Shown here: positions 1 to 5,388 of the stretch, piece by piece | Layout of the letters: every line of letters starts with the position of its first letter | Position numbering within the stretch: position 1 is the first letter of the stretch | Origin: Candidatus Omnitrophota bacterium | GTDB lineage: Bacteria > Omnitrophota > Gorgyraeia > Gygaellales > Profunditerraquicolaceae | Direction of reading: 5' to 3' | DNA: 9,410 nt | NCBI GenBank assembly: GCA_028717055.1 | Contig: JAQUOO010000044.1 | Location: 1 to 9,410 of the forward strand | Notes under the pieces: generated by a model | The model's database searches: none | The model's input: the letters and a program-made list of their open reading frames with translations, nothing else | Told to the model about the DNA's origin: nothing | Program-made: the position numbers and the translations under genes

Positions 1-450
1 TAGGATGTAGGGGAATATAATGCGGTTAAGAGTTATCGTGGCAGCCAATTTTTCCGGGGATGCGGCAAAGCCCGGAGCGATAAGCCGCACGATAACAGGA
101 GAAAATATTATACCCAAGATAGTAATAGACATAAGTATTACTACCAATAGATTCAATACGACATTTGCCAACTCCCAAAATTCTTCTTGGGTGTGACGCG
201 CTGCGTATTCGCTAAATACCGGGACAAAAGCGGCATTAGCAGCTCCTTCTCCGACTAGATCTCGGAATAAATTGGGAATCCTGAAAGCTATAACAAAGGC
301 CTGCGCGTAGACATACACTCCAAAAAGCCGGGCAATAACAACATCCCGCAAGAACCCCAATAAGCGGGAAATAAAGGTTGCCATAGCTATAATACCGGCG
401 GATTTAGCAATCGCATGATGGCCTTGATTCGGATATTTGCCTGTTGACAT
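1..450 (-). CDS. murJ: MurJ (MviN) lipid II flippase, N-terminal part
   Basis: MurJ moves lipid II across the inner membrane for peptidoglycan synthesis. Only the first 150 codons are present; the reading frame is open to the left edge. The translation has the family's N-terminal pattern in order: FISRLLGFLRD (residues 27-36, giving the cavity arginines R29 and R35 and D36), FRIPNLFRDLVGEGA (56-70, with R63 and E68), AAFVPVFSEY, a hydrophobic segment around 95-125, then APGFA and IIFPYIL at the cut edge. These align with E. coli MurJ R18, R24, R52 and E57. The residue matching the E. coli D39 position appears to be Q50. The ATG at 448-450 has no Shine-Dalgarno, but a CATAAT hexamer lies 9 bases upstream. 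The gene is divergent from rpsT. Identification is firm; only the C-terminal part is unseen. Confidence 0.95.
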   Translation of the reverse strand, partial: MSTGKYPNQGHHAIAKSAGIIAMATFISRLLGFLRDVVIARLFGVYVYAQAFVIAFRIPNLFRDLVGEGAANAAFVPVFSEYAARHTQEEFWELANVVLNLLVVILMSITILGIIFSPVIVRLIAPGFAASPEKLAATITLNRIIFPYIL

Positions 451-472
451 AGACTATGAATTATGTTAAGTT
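444..472 (+). promoter_or_regulatory. Candidate rpsT promoter with extended -10
   Basis: A perfect TTGACA (444-449) is followed by a 17-base spacer and TAAGTT (467-472, 3 of 6 matches). The -10 is preceded by TG at 464-465 in the extended -10 position. The -35 lies over the first codons of divergent murJ and the murJ -10 lies inside this spacer, so the two promoters would be mutually exclusive. Transcription would start near 479 and give a leader of about 85-90 bases. Confidence 0.45.
460..465 (-). promoter_or_regulatory. Candidate -10 box of murJ, 9 bases before ATG
   Basis: The minus strand reads CATAAT (5 of 6 matches to TATAAT), then nine bases, then the murJ ATG. I see no good -35 at 16-18 bases. 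A start 6-7 bases after this hexamer would leave a leader of only about 3 bases, which fits the lack of a Shine-Dalgarno. The same 9-base gap occurs before nfo and the BamD-like gene, and that repetition is the main support. Confidence 0.4.
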
Positions 473-485
473 AGTAAACAATCTA

Positions 486-556
486 CCCCTCGTCCGCCAT
501 AAAAGAGCGGCGTACTCGGGGTTAATTTACCGCCCCCTTAAATGAGGGTAAATTAA
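486..556 (+). promoter_or_regulatory. Structured rpsT leader: two hairpins next to the ribosome binding site
   Basis: The first hairpin pairs CCCC (486-489) with GGGG (518-521), enclosing CCGC (494-497) with GCGG (507-510). The second is a perfect 10-bp stem, TTAATTTACC (522-531) with GGTAAATTAA (547-556). Its right arm runs into the Shine-Dalgarno AAGGAG (555-560), sharing two bases, 6 bases before the ATG. Folding could therefore limit ribosome access. S20 is known to repress its own translation in E. coli; a similar role here is inference. Confidence 0.45.
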
Positions 557-566
557 GGAGACTGAT

Positions 567-830
567 ATGCCCAGACGTAAAACATCAATTAAAAGAACCC
601 GGCAAGACAAGAAAAAGCACCTGCAAAACTTAAAAATCAAGCAACAACTCAAAAAAACAATCAAACAATTTCAGGGTTTACTTGCTGCAAAAGATACCGC
701 CGAAGCCAAGAAAATCCTTGTTCAGATATTTTCCCAACTGGACAAGGCGGCTAAAAAGAAAACAATTCATCCTGCTACAGCTAACCGTAAAAAGAGCCGT
801 TTAATGAAGCGGCTTGCTAAGAGCGCATAA
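567..830 (+). CDS. rpsT: 30S ribosomal protein S20
   Basis: S20 binds 16S rRNA in the body of the small subunit. The 87-residue product has the family's length and composition: lysine-rich, three long helices, the start MPRRKTSIKRTRQDKKK, and the C-terminal signature KKTIHPATANRKKSRLMKRL. The start is set by the Shine-Dalgarno AAGGAG at 555-560. It is the only plus-strand gene here. Its 3' end overlaps the convergent holA by 30 bases, and its terminator lies within holA. Proximity to murJ also occurs in several proteobacteria. Regulation may act through the leader hairpins. Confidence 0.97.
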   Translation: MPRRKTSIKRTRQDKKKHLQNLKIKQQLKKTIKQFQGLLAAKDTAEAKKILVQIFSQLDKAAKKKTIHPATANRKKSRLMKRLAKSA

Positions 831-1472
831 CTTTACAATTAATTTTTCTAAAATAAAAACGGGCTTGAATCTGCCCGTTTTTATTTCGATATCGCTATCA
901 ATCAAAAATTTAACCCTGCGCCTGGCTTCAGCCGGACTTAATTGGCTTCTCTCCAAAGCGTATCTTAACCCGCCCAATATCCTTTCCGGCCTTTCGCCGT
1001 CTTTCAATAACTGATCTAAAATTTTAAGCGCGTAATCCGGTTTTCTTTCTTCTATTGAACGAGTAAGATTAAAGGTATTAACGGCCGGGGTTTCTTTAAA
1101 ACGGAAAATTCTTGCATATCTGCAGATATCCTTTACGAGGTCTTCCTTTTTCTTTGTATCTGCCATATCCAAAAGCAGAATAATATCTTTATTCCCGGAT
1201 TTTGCCCATTCAACAATAAAATCATCCATGTCCGGATTAAGTTCCTGCGCGTTCCTTATCACCACGATTCTCTTGGTTGAATTAACTGGAAGGGCCAACA
1301 GTTTCTCCTGCAAATCTTCAAGTTTAAGATTTTCCGCATAGAGGACATCCAGATTGAACTGCTCCATATTTTTAGCGAGGAATTCTTCTTTGATTTGCTT
1401 AAGCTGAATGTCTTTGGAGCTGAAAGGAGTATCCTTAAAGGAAGAGTCCTGGCCGGCAAATAAATAAATCAT
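801..1472 (-). CDS. holA: DNA polymerase III delta subunit, short form
   Basis: Delta opens the sliding clamp within the clamp loader. The N-terminus MIYLFAGQDS and the stretch KRIVVIRNAQEL (about 67-78) match the start of domain I. After RIFRFKE (about 122-128), the C-terminal clamp-loader domain resumes with SIEERKPDYALKILDQLL and RPERILGGLRYAL. The protein has 223 residues against about 340 in E. coli and B. subtilis; what is missing is the middle, roughly the lid (domain II), with both ends intact. The frame is continuous, so this looks like a compact delta and not a broken gene. Synteny supports it: lptE ends 6 bases upstream, as in the E. coli leuS-lptE-holA operon, and rpsT is convergent. 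The Shine-Dalgarno is weak (AGG), suggesting coupling to lptE. Confidence 0.82.
   Translation of the reverse strand: MIYLFAGQDSSFKDTPFSSKDIQLKQIKEEFLAKNMEQFNLDVLYAENLKLEDLQEKLLALPVNSTKRIVVIRNAQELNPDMDDFIVEWAKSGNKDIILLLDMADTKKKEDLVKDICRYARIFRFKETPAVNTFNLTRSIEERKPDYALKILDQLLKDGERPERILGGLRYALERSQLSPAEARRRVKFLIDSDIEIKTGRFKPVFILEKLIVKLCALSKPLH
851..886. terminator. Bidirectional intrinsic terminator of rpsT, inside the holA 3' end
   Basis: A perfect 14-bp inverted repeat (851-864 and 873-886) with an 8-base loop has a CGGGC/GCCCG core flanked by A and T runs, so it reads as hairpin plus U-tract on either strand. It begins 20 bases after the rpsT stop and is its likely terminator. It lies inside the holA coding sequence, about codons 196-208, before the holA stop. 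Confidence 0.85.
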
Positions 1473-1478
1473 CTTGAC

Positions 1479-2039
1479 CTACCATTGTTCGACTGCCCGT
1501 TCGACAATCCGGCGACTAAGATCGGTAAGGGCATCCGTTACTGCCGCATCTTCGGTTTTTGCCTGGTTACCGGTAGGGAAATACGTGGTGTCTCCGATAA
1601 AATCATCTTCTTTCCAGAGTAACTTATTCGCTGCTCTATCCCAAAGGCTTATACTCACTACCAAATTTATGCGGTATTCGCTCACGTTGTCGTTATTATC
1701 ATAACGCAACGGATCTTTGCGAAAATCCAACAATTCGCCTTTTAGGATAAGGTCGGCTGATTCTTCTTTTAAAGGTTTCAGATTGCCATCAAAAAGGAAC
1801 CTATTGTTCACAAACTGGGTAATGTCTGTTTCTATCATGGGGCGGTATATTCTGTATTTATTTTCTGCGTCAGTCGAATTAGTGATATTGGTCTTATTTA
1901 TAAAAGGAGTGATGTATATGGTCCTGTATTTAGTCTCTATCAGAGACCGGGTAGTATAGCCGCAGCCGGATAAAAAAACAGTAGATAGTATGCAGCATAC
2001 AGCATATAGGGTAAAGGACAAAAAACGCTTATTTTGCAT
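1479..2039 (-). CDS. lptE: LPS assembly lipoprotein LptE
   Basis: LptE is the outer-membrane lipoprotein that plugs the LptD barrel and helps insert LPS. The 186-residue product has a type II signal peptide with lipobox LSGC (lipid-modified Cys26), then CGYTTRSL, a typical LptE start. The YRTIYITPFINKT stretch and the alternating polar/hydrophobic strands ending RRIVERAVEQW fit the LptE fold. The ATG at 2037-2039 has a Shine-Dalgarno GGAG at 2047-2050 inside the upstream gene and overlaps it by 11 bases; holA follows 6 bases after the TAG stop. It is assigned by signal peptide, size and neighbours; overall identity to E. coli LptE looks low. Confidence 0.85.
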   Translation of the reverse strand: MQNKRFLSFTLYAVCCILSTVFLSGCGYTTRSLIETKYRTIYITPFINKTNITNSTDAENKYRIYRPMIETDITQFVNNRFLFDGNLKPLKEESADLILKGELLDFRKDPLRYDNNDNVSEYRINLVVSISLWDRAANKLLWKEDDFIGDTTYFPTGNQAKTEDAAVTDALTDLSRRIVERAVEQW

Positions 2040-2976
2040 TCTTTTTCTCCATAAACTGAAGCTTTTCCAGGGCTTTTGCCGCCCAGGAAGATCCGGGGTA
2101 ATTATTTATTATGTTCTCATAATAAATGCTGGCTGCCTTATAAGCTTCTTGCTTCTCATAAAATACCGCAATATTATAGCTTGAAGCCGCCTCTTTATCT
2201 CTAAGCTTGTCTATATTCTCTTCGGCCTCTCTTGATAAAACGGCGTCGGGATGCTCTTTTACGAACTCCTCGAATTTCTGCTTGGCATCCTGCATCGCTC
2301 CCTGATCATAGTCCGGGCCGCGCGAAACCGCAGCGCGACAAGTAGCAATCTGGAATTTGGAAGGTTCAACCCACTCGCTATCCGGATAATTGGAAATCAC
2401 CTTGTTAAAGGCATCTTCCGCCTCATAATAACGCTGCAGGCCCTTTAAGACTAAACCTAATTTATACTCCGCCTTAGGAGCCAATGAACCGTAAGTCGAA
2501 TTCTCCACCACCTTAGTGAGTATTTCAATGGCGGGATTTTCAACCGGCAATGTAACTCCTAACGCTTTACGTTTATAACCGGCTATGAATTTCTCGGCGA
2601 TATTATATTCCTTGCCGATAATCTCCTTGATCCGATCCGAAAAAGGATACTTATCGATCACTTTCTGATAAGCCAGATAGGCCTCATAGAGGTTATCACG
2701 CTCTTCTTCGATTACGCCCAAATAATACTGGGATTCCGAAGATTCAAACGACTTGGGATAAGCTTTGAGCAATTTCTTGAATTCACGGATGGCGTCTTCA
2801 TATTTTTTGCCTTCGTAAAAACTCTTGGCGTAATCGAACTGCGCCTTGGGGGTGTCCTTGGGCAGATTCTTGGGATTAACCCATTTTCCGCTTTTGGGTG
2901 TCCAGATCCAGAAGGAATAAGCCGGATTAACCGATAAAGCAAAAATGATACAGAAACATAACATTATACGTCGCAT
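2029..2976 (-). CDS. BamD-like TPR protein of outer-membrane assembly
   Basis: BamD is a TPR lipoprotein of the BAM complex that folds outer-membrane proteins. The 315-residue product has a cleavable signal peptide (about residues 1-21, ending AYS), then TPR units, for example around AKSFYEGKKYEDAIREF, YYLGVIEEERDNLYEAYLAY, YKLGLVLKGLQRYYEAEDAF and a C-terminal YNIAVFYEKQEAYKAASIYY, which resembles the BamD helix pattern. Against BamD, no lipobox cysteine is visible: LCFC near residues 6-9 is inside the hydrophobic core and too close to the start. It may be periplasmic, or held by partners. The ATG has no Shine-Dalgarno but a promoter-like TTGACA-N17-TAAAGT lies 9 bases upstream. It overlaps lptE, suggesting joint expression of OMP and LPS assembly functions. 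A general TPR scaffold (YbgF/CpoB-type) is the alternative. Confidence 0.75.
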   Translation of the reverse strand: MRRIMLCFCIIFALSVNPAYSFWIWTPKSGKWVNPKNLPKDTPKAQFDYAKSFYEGKKYEDAIREFKKLLKAYPKSFESSESQYYLGVIEEERDNLYEAYLAYQKVIDKYPFSDRIKEIIGKEYNIAEKFIAGYKRKALGVTLPVENPAIEILTKVVENSTYGSLAPKAEYKLGLVLKGLQRYYEAEDAFNKVISNYPDSEWVEPSKFQIATCRAAVSRGPDYDQGAMQDAKQKFEEFVKEHPDAVLSREAEENIDKLRDKEAASSYNIAVFYEKQEAYKAASIYYENIINNYPGSSWAAKALEKLQFMEKKNAK

Positions 2977-2985
2977 AATATTAAA

Positions 2986-3014
2986 ACTTTAACACAAGGC
3001 CCGGGATTTGTCAA
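2986..3014 (-). promoter_or_regulatory. Candidate leaderless promoter of the BamD-like gene
   Basis: On the minus strand, a perfect TTGACA (3009-3014), a 17-base spacer and TAAAGT (2986-2991, 4 of 6 matches) precede the ATG at 2974-2976 by nine bases. Transcription would start 0-3 bases before the ATG. It lies in the 57-base gap after comEC and would let bamD-lptE-holA be expressed apart from the competence genes. Confidence 0.5.
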
Positions 3015-3033
3015 ACAGATTAAAAGCCAAGAT

Positions 3034-4404
3034 TCATAAGTAGAGGTAAGCAAAAGGCAGACGGATGAAGAAATTATTGAGATTTATAAGCAAAGCGACA
3101 AATAACTCGATACTCGGGACAAAAAAGTTTGCTCCGGAGGGAAAAACCAAGGCAACAATAACCAAGCTAAATCCACAGAGCGTAATCAGGGTAGCTAAGG
3201 GTACGATAAATATATTAGCCAACACCGTAACCGGAGAAAAGAACCTGAAATAGTAAGCGACAAGCCACAAGGTAACCAGCCATGTGGATAAGGATACCAA
3301 ACATCCTTGCGCGGCGGACTGCAATATCTTTGGCCTTATCGATTGGCTCCTGAAGAAGGCTTGAAGTTCAGGATAAAGAAATACAATTGCCGCAACGCAA
3401 GAAAAGGAAAGCTGAAAGCTTATAGAGAATAAATCTCTGGGGTTAAGAAAGAGAATGCATAAAGCGGCTAAGGCTAATGAATTACGGATGTCTGCCTCTC
3501 TTTTAATAATTAGCCCCGCTAGTAAAAACACCGCCATGATAGTAGCGCGCACAACCGGGCTAGAGACACCAGTAGCAAAACAATAGATTATCAAGCAGAG
3601 TATTGCTAAAAAACACCTAATCCTCCTTGAAATACCTAAGACCTTAAGCAATAAAACCGCGATAGACGCAACCACGCCGACATTAAAACCGCTTACCACT
3701 AAAATATGCACTGTCCCGGCCTTAGACATTGAATCATACACTATGAAAGGGATATTGCTTTTTTCTCCCAAGACCATAGCATCCAGTATGCCTGCCGCCA
3801 GCCTAGAGAGCTTCCGGTAGATTATTGCCTCTGCATTGTTTCTTAAATAATAAGCCAGCCTCAAAAGGGGATGGCCGCAATTTTTACCTAGACTTACGGC
3901 GCAGATCGGAGAGTTTACGCGCATAATACCTGAAACCCTGTCGCCATACAGCTTGAAAGGCTTATGGATAGCCCCTCTCAAAATAAAAGCTTCTCCGTAG
4001 GCCAAGCTCTTTGCTTCTTTTAGATAAACCAGGATATCGCCGCTACACTTATAATGCGCGCTATTGAATTCCAACTCTTCAGTCCTGAACAAAAATGAAG
4101 GCTTCCCCTCCTTTAATTGCGGCTGGCTGCTGATAAAGCCTTTAACCGTAAAAACAGTATCATTTTTATAAAAAATAAAATGGGATATATGGGATTTCGG
4201 TAAAATATAGCTATTCAAAAGGAGCAACGCCCCAAGGATAAAGACAAAGCATGGAAACAATATCTTAAATACCAAATCTCTTTTAATAAAGATTACGCAG
4301 GTAATAAGTAGGATAAGCGCGCAAAAATAAACCGGCAAAAACCGTATCCTGAAAAAATGCGCGAAGGCAATTCCGCAGCCAAGATAGAAAACAATCCAGG
4401 TCAC
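3034..4404 (-). CDS. comEC: ComEC/Rec2-type DNA-uptake channel, short form
   Basis: ComEC forms the inner-membrane channel that takes up single-stranded DNA in natural transformation. The 456-residue product begins with hydrophobic helices (about 5-65), then a polar stretch (about 75-175) fitting the DUF4131 OB-like domain, then the multi-helix Competence domain (about 205-450) with its diagnostic motif HILVVSGFNVG (233-243; usually H-L-x-A-I-S-G-L-H-V-G) and SSPVVRATIMA. It stops at LPFAYLYL and lacks the C-terminal metallo-beta-lactamase-like domain of full-length ComEC (B. subtilis, about 776 residues). No remnant of that domain is in frame downstream before the next gene, so the short form seems genuine. 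The start is GTG at 4402-4404, overlapping the comEA stop by 4 bases (GTGA), with no good Shine-Dalgarno: translational coupling is likely. Confidence 0.9.
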   Translation of the reverse strand: MTWIVFYLGCGIAFAHFFRIRFLPVYFCALILLITCVIFIKRDLVFKILFPCFVFILGALLLLNSYILPKSHISHFIFYKNDTVFTVKGFISSQPQLKEGKPSFLFRTEELEFNSAHYKCSGDILVYLKEAKSLAYGEAFILRGAIHKPFKLYGDRVSGIMRVNSPICAVSLGKNCGHPLLRLAYYLRNNAEAIIYRKLSRLAAGILDAMVLGEKSNIPFIVYDSMSKAGTVHILVVSGFNVGVVASIAVLLLKVLGISRRIRCFLAILCLIIYCFATGVSSPVVRATIMAVFLLAGLIIKREADIRNSLALAALCILFLNPRDLFSISFQLSFSCVAAIVFLYPELQAFFRSQSIRPKILQSAAQGCLVSLSTWLVTLWLVAYYFRFFSPVTVLANIFIVPLATLITLCGFSLVIVALVFPSGANFFVPSIELFVALLINLNNFFIRLPFAYLYL

Positions 4405-4730
4405 TTGACGATTAAGTACTCTTCTATTTTGGCAAGCTTGGAAGCATTAATACCTCTTATGTTCCTTAAGTCATCTACGCCGTTAAAACCGGAGTGTGCG
4501 TCGCGATATTCAATAATCCGCTGGGCCAGCTTCTCTCCGATGCCGGATATCCCCAAGAGAGCTTTTTTGTCCGCGCTATTCAAATCTACTTTACCCAGGT
4601 TTTCTGAAAAGCTGGCTACGGTTTTACCTGCTCCAAATTGTTTCAATCCAAAGTTTACTACTACCCCCAGCAACGCAATCCCTGCCAAGAACAAAACAAC
4701 CTTTCTCTCTTCCTGCGTCAAATTAAGCAT
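4401..4730 (-). CDS. comEA: ComEA-type DNA-binding competence protein
   Basis: ComEA binds incoming double-stranded DNA in the periplasm and passes it to ComEC. The 109-residue product has one N-terminal membrane anchor (about 11-28), a short linker and a helix-hairpin-helix domain (about 48-109): VDLNSADKKALLGISGIGEKLAQRIIEYR, broken here as VDLNSADKKALL (48-59) and GISGIGEKLAQRII (60-73), with the GIG hairpin, and a second hairpin NIRGINASKLAKIE. Length and order match the family. The 4-base overlap with comEC and the pilin gene 109 bases upstream give a DNA-uptake cluster. The 108 bases between pilin and comEA hold no hairpin terminator or clear promoter that I can see, so co-transcription is possible. 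Confidence 0.95.
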   Translation of the reverse strand: MLNLTQEERKVVLFLAGIALLGVVVNFGLKQFGAGKTVASFSENLGKVDLNSADKKALLGISGIGEKLAQRIIEYRDAHSGFNGVDDLRNIRGINASKLAKIEEYLIVK

Positions 4731-4736
4731 TTTGCC

Positions 4737-4743
4737 ACCTCCT
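4737..4743 (-). promoter_or_regulatory. Strong Shine-Dalgarno of comEA
   Basis: AGGAGGT on the minus strand lies 6 bases before the comEA ATG and is complementary to the 16S rRNA tail over seven bases. It is the strongest ribosome binding site in the window and fixes the comEA start. Confidence 0.9.
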
Positions 4744-4838
4744 ACTTCAATAGACGGAATAGACAGAGAAATCTAATTAAAAAAATAGCAGTTAGTAGTT
4801 AATAGGCAGTATGTAAGGAGAGAATATTACCGGTTTTC

Positions 4839-5279
4839 TTACGGCGTGCAGGTTTGGCCAACAGAGTTATCAACACAAAGAGTATAATGACAGGTACTAC
4901 CAGGTTGTTTATAGGCCCTAAAACCATACCCTCCTGCAGCGCTACAATAATAGATTCCATGATTATAGGCCCAAGAGACATTATTTGAATCAGGGTTAGG
5001 CATCCTATACACAGTCTCTCCTTCAAGAGTTACGGTTATGGGCCAAGCTCCAGAGACAGGCCATGTGCCATACACCGCATAGTAAGCCATGGCTACCTGC
5101 TTTATGGAGCTAAGGGTGGCATATACTTTGGATTTCTCAGCCTGGCCTATATTAGCATAATATTTAGGGAGAGCGACAAGGGCAAGGATACCTACGATAA
5201 CGATGACGATGATTAGCTCGATGAGGGTAAAACCGTGTTCTTTTTGGGTTAGGCTCTTCTTGTGAGATCCTGGGGACAT
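4839..5279 (-). CDS. Type IV pilin-like / pseudopilin protein
   Basis: The product has a class III signal peptide: a short positively charged leader ending in EHG, cleavage G|F, then FTLIELIIVIVIVGILALVALP, here read as FTLIEL (Glu5 of the mature protein) followed by the hydrophobic helix, and the YYANIGQAEKSKVYATLSSI helix typical of pilin alpha-1C. The C-terminal region has four cysteines, in YYCSA, STCHY, TLCVD and QTCTP, which could form disulfides. I start at ATG 5277-5279 (16-residue leader); a TTG at 5313-5315 would give 28 residues. Neither has a convincing Shine-Dalgarno. Next to comEA and comEC, a role in a transformation pilus is likely, but a type II secretion pseudopilin cannot be excluded. 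Confidence 0.88.
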   Translation of the reverse strand: MSPGSHKKSLTQKEHGFTLIELIIVIVIVGILALVALPKYYANIGQAEKSKVYATLSSIKQVAMAYYAVYGTWPVSGAWPITVTLEGETVYRMPNPDSNNVSWAYNHGIYYCSAAGGYGFRAYKQPGSTCHYTLCVDNSVGQTCTP

Positions 5280-5288
5280 AAGGGTTTG

Positions 5289-5317
5289 TATTGAATATAT
5301 TAAATATATATTCAATA
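5289..5317. repeat. Perfect 12-bp AT-rich inverted repeat before the pilin ATG
   Basis: Arms 5289-5300 and 5306-5317 are perfectly complementary around a 5-base centre. It starts 10 bases upstream of the ATG and overlaps the candidate -10. It could be a dimeric-repressor operator or an mRNA hairpin over the start region. Low sequence complexity (A/T only apart from one G/C pair) weakens the case. Confidence 0.5.
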
Positions 5318-5343
5318 GTTTACCCCCCCCTAGGGATTGTCAA
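5317..5343 (-). promoter_or_regulatory. Candidate pilin promoter with a G8 tract in its spacer
   Basis: A perfect TTGACA (5338-5343) on the minus strand is followed by seven bases, a run of eight G (5323-5330), then TAAACT (5317-5322, 4 of 6 matches to TATAAT). The present spacing is 15 bases, below the 17-base optimum; adding two G would restore it. Confidence 0.4.
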
Positions 5344-5362
5344 GGGGAGAATTGGGGACGGG
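5333..5362 (+). other. G-quadruplex-like motif upstream of the pilin gene
   Basis: Four G runs on the plus strand, GGG-N8-GGGG-N6-GGGG-N2-GGG, lie in the leuS-pilin gap. The first loop is one base longer than the usual 7-base limit, so stability is uncertain. The pilin -35 is in that loop. Confidence 0.35.
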
Positions 5363-5388
5363 TATAAACTGGTAACAAAGGTAGCAGA

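Noticed and set aside
4357..4776. A 139-codon plus-strand frame opposite comEA
   Set aside because: It is antisense to comEA, whose motifs and Shine-Dalgarno are clear; the product has no recognisable features.
4799..5026. A 75-codon hydrophobic frame overlapping the pilin gene
   Set aside because: It overlaps the well-supported pilin in another frame on the same strand and lacks a ribosome binding site.
5280..5315. TTG at 5313-5315 as the pilin start
   Set aside because: It would give a 28-residue leader within an inverted repeat and possibly upstream of the transcription start; the ATG gives a normal 16-residue leader. The G8 tract as a Shine-Dalgarno is conceivable but weak.
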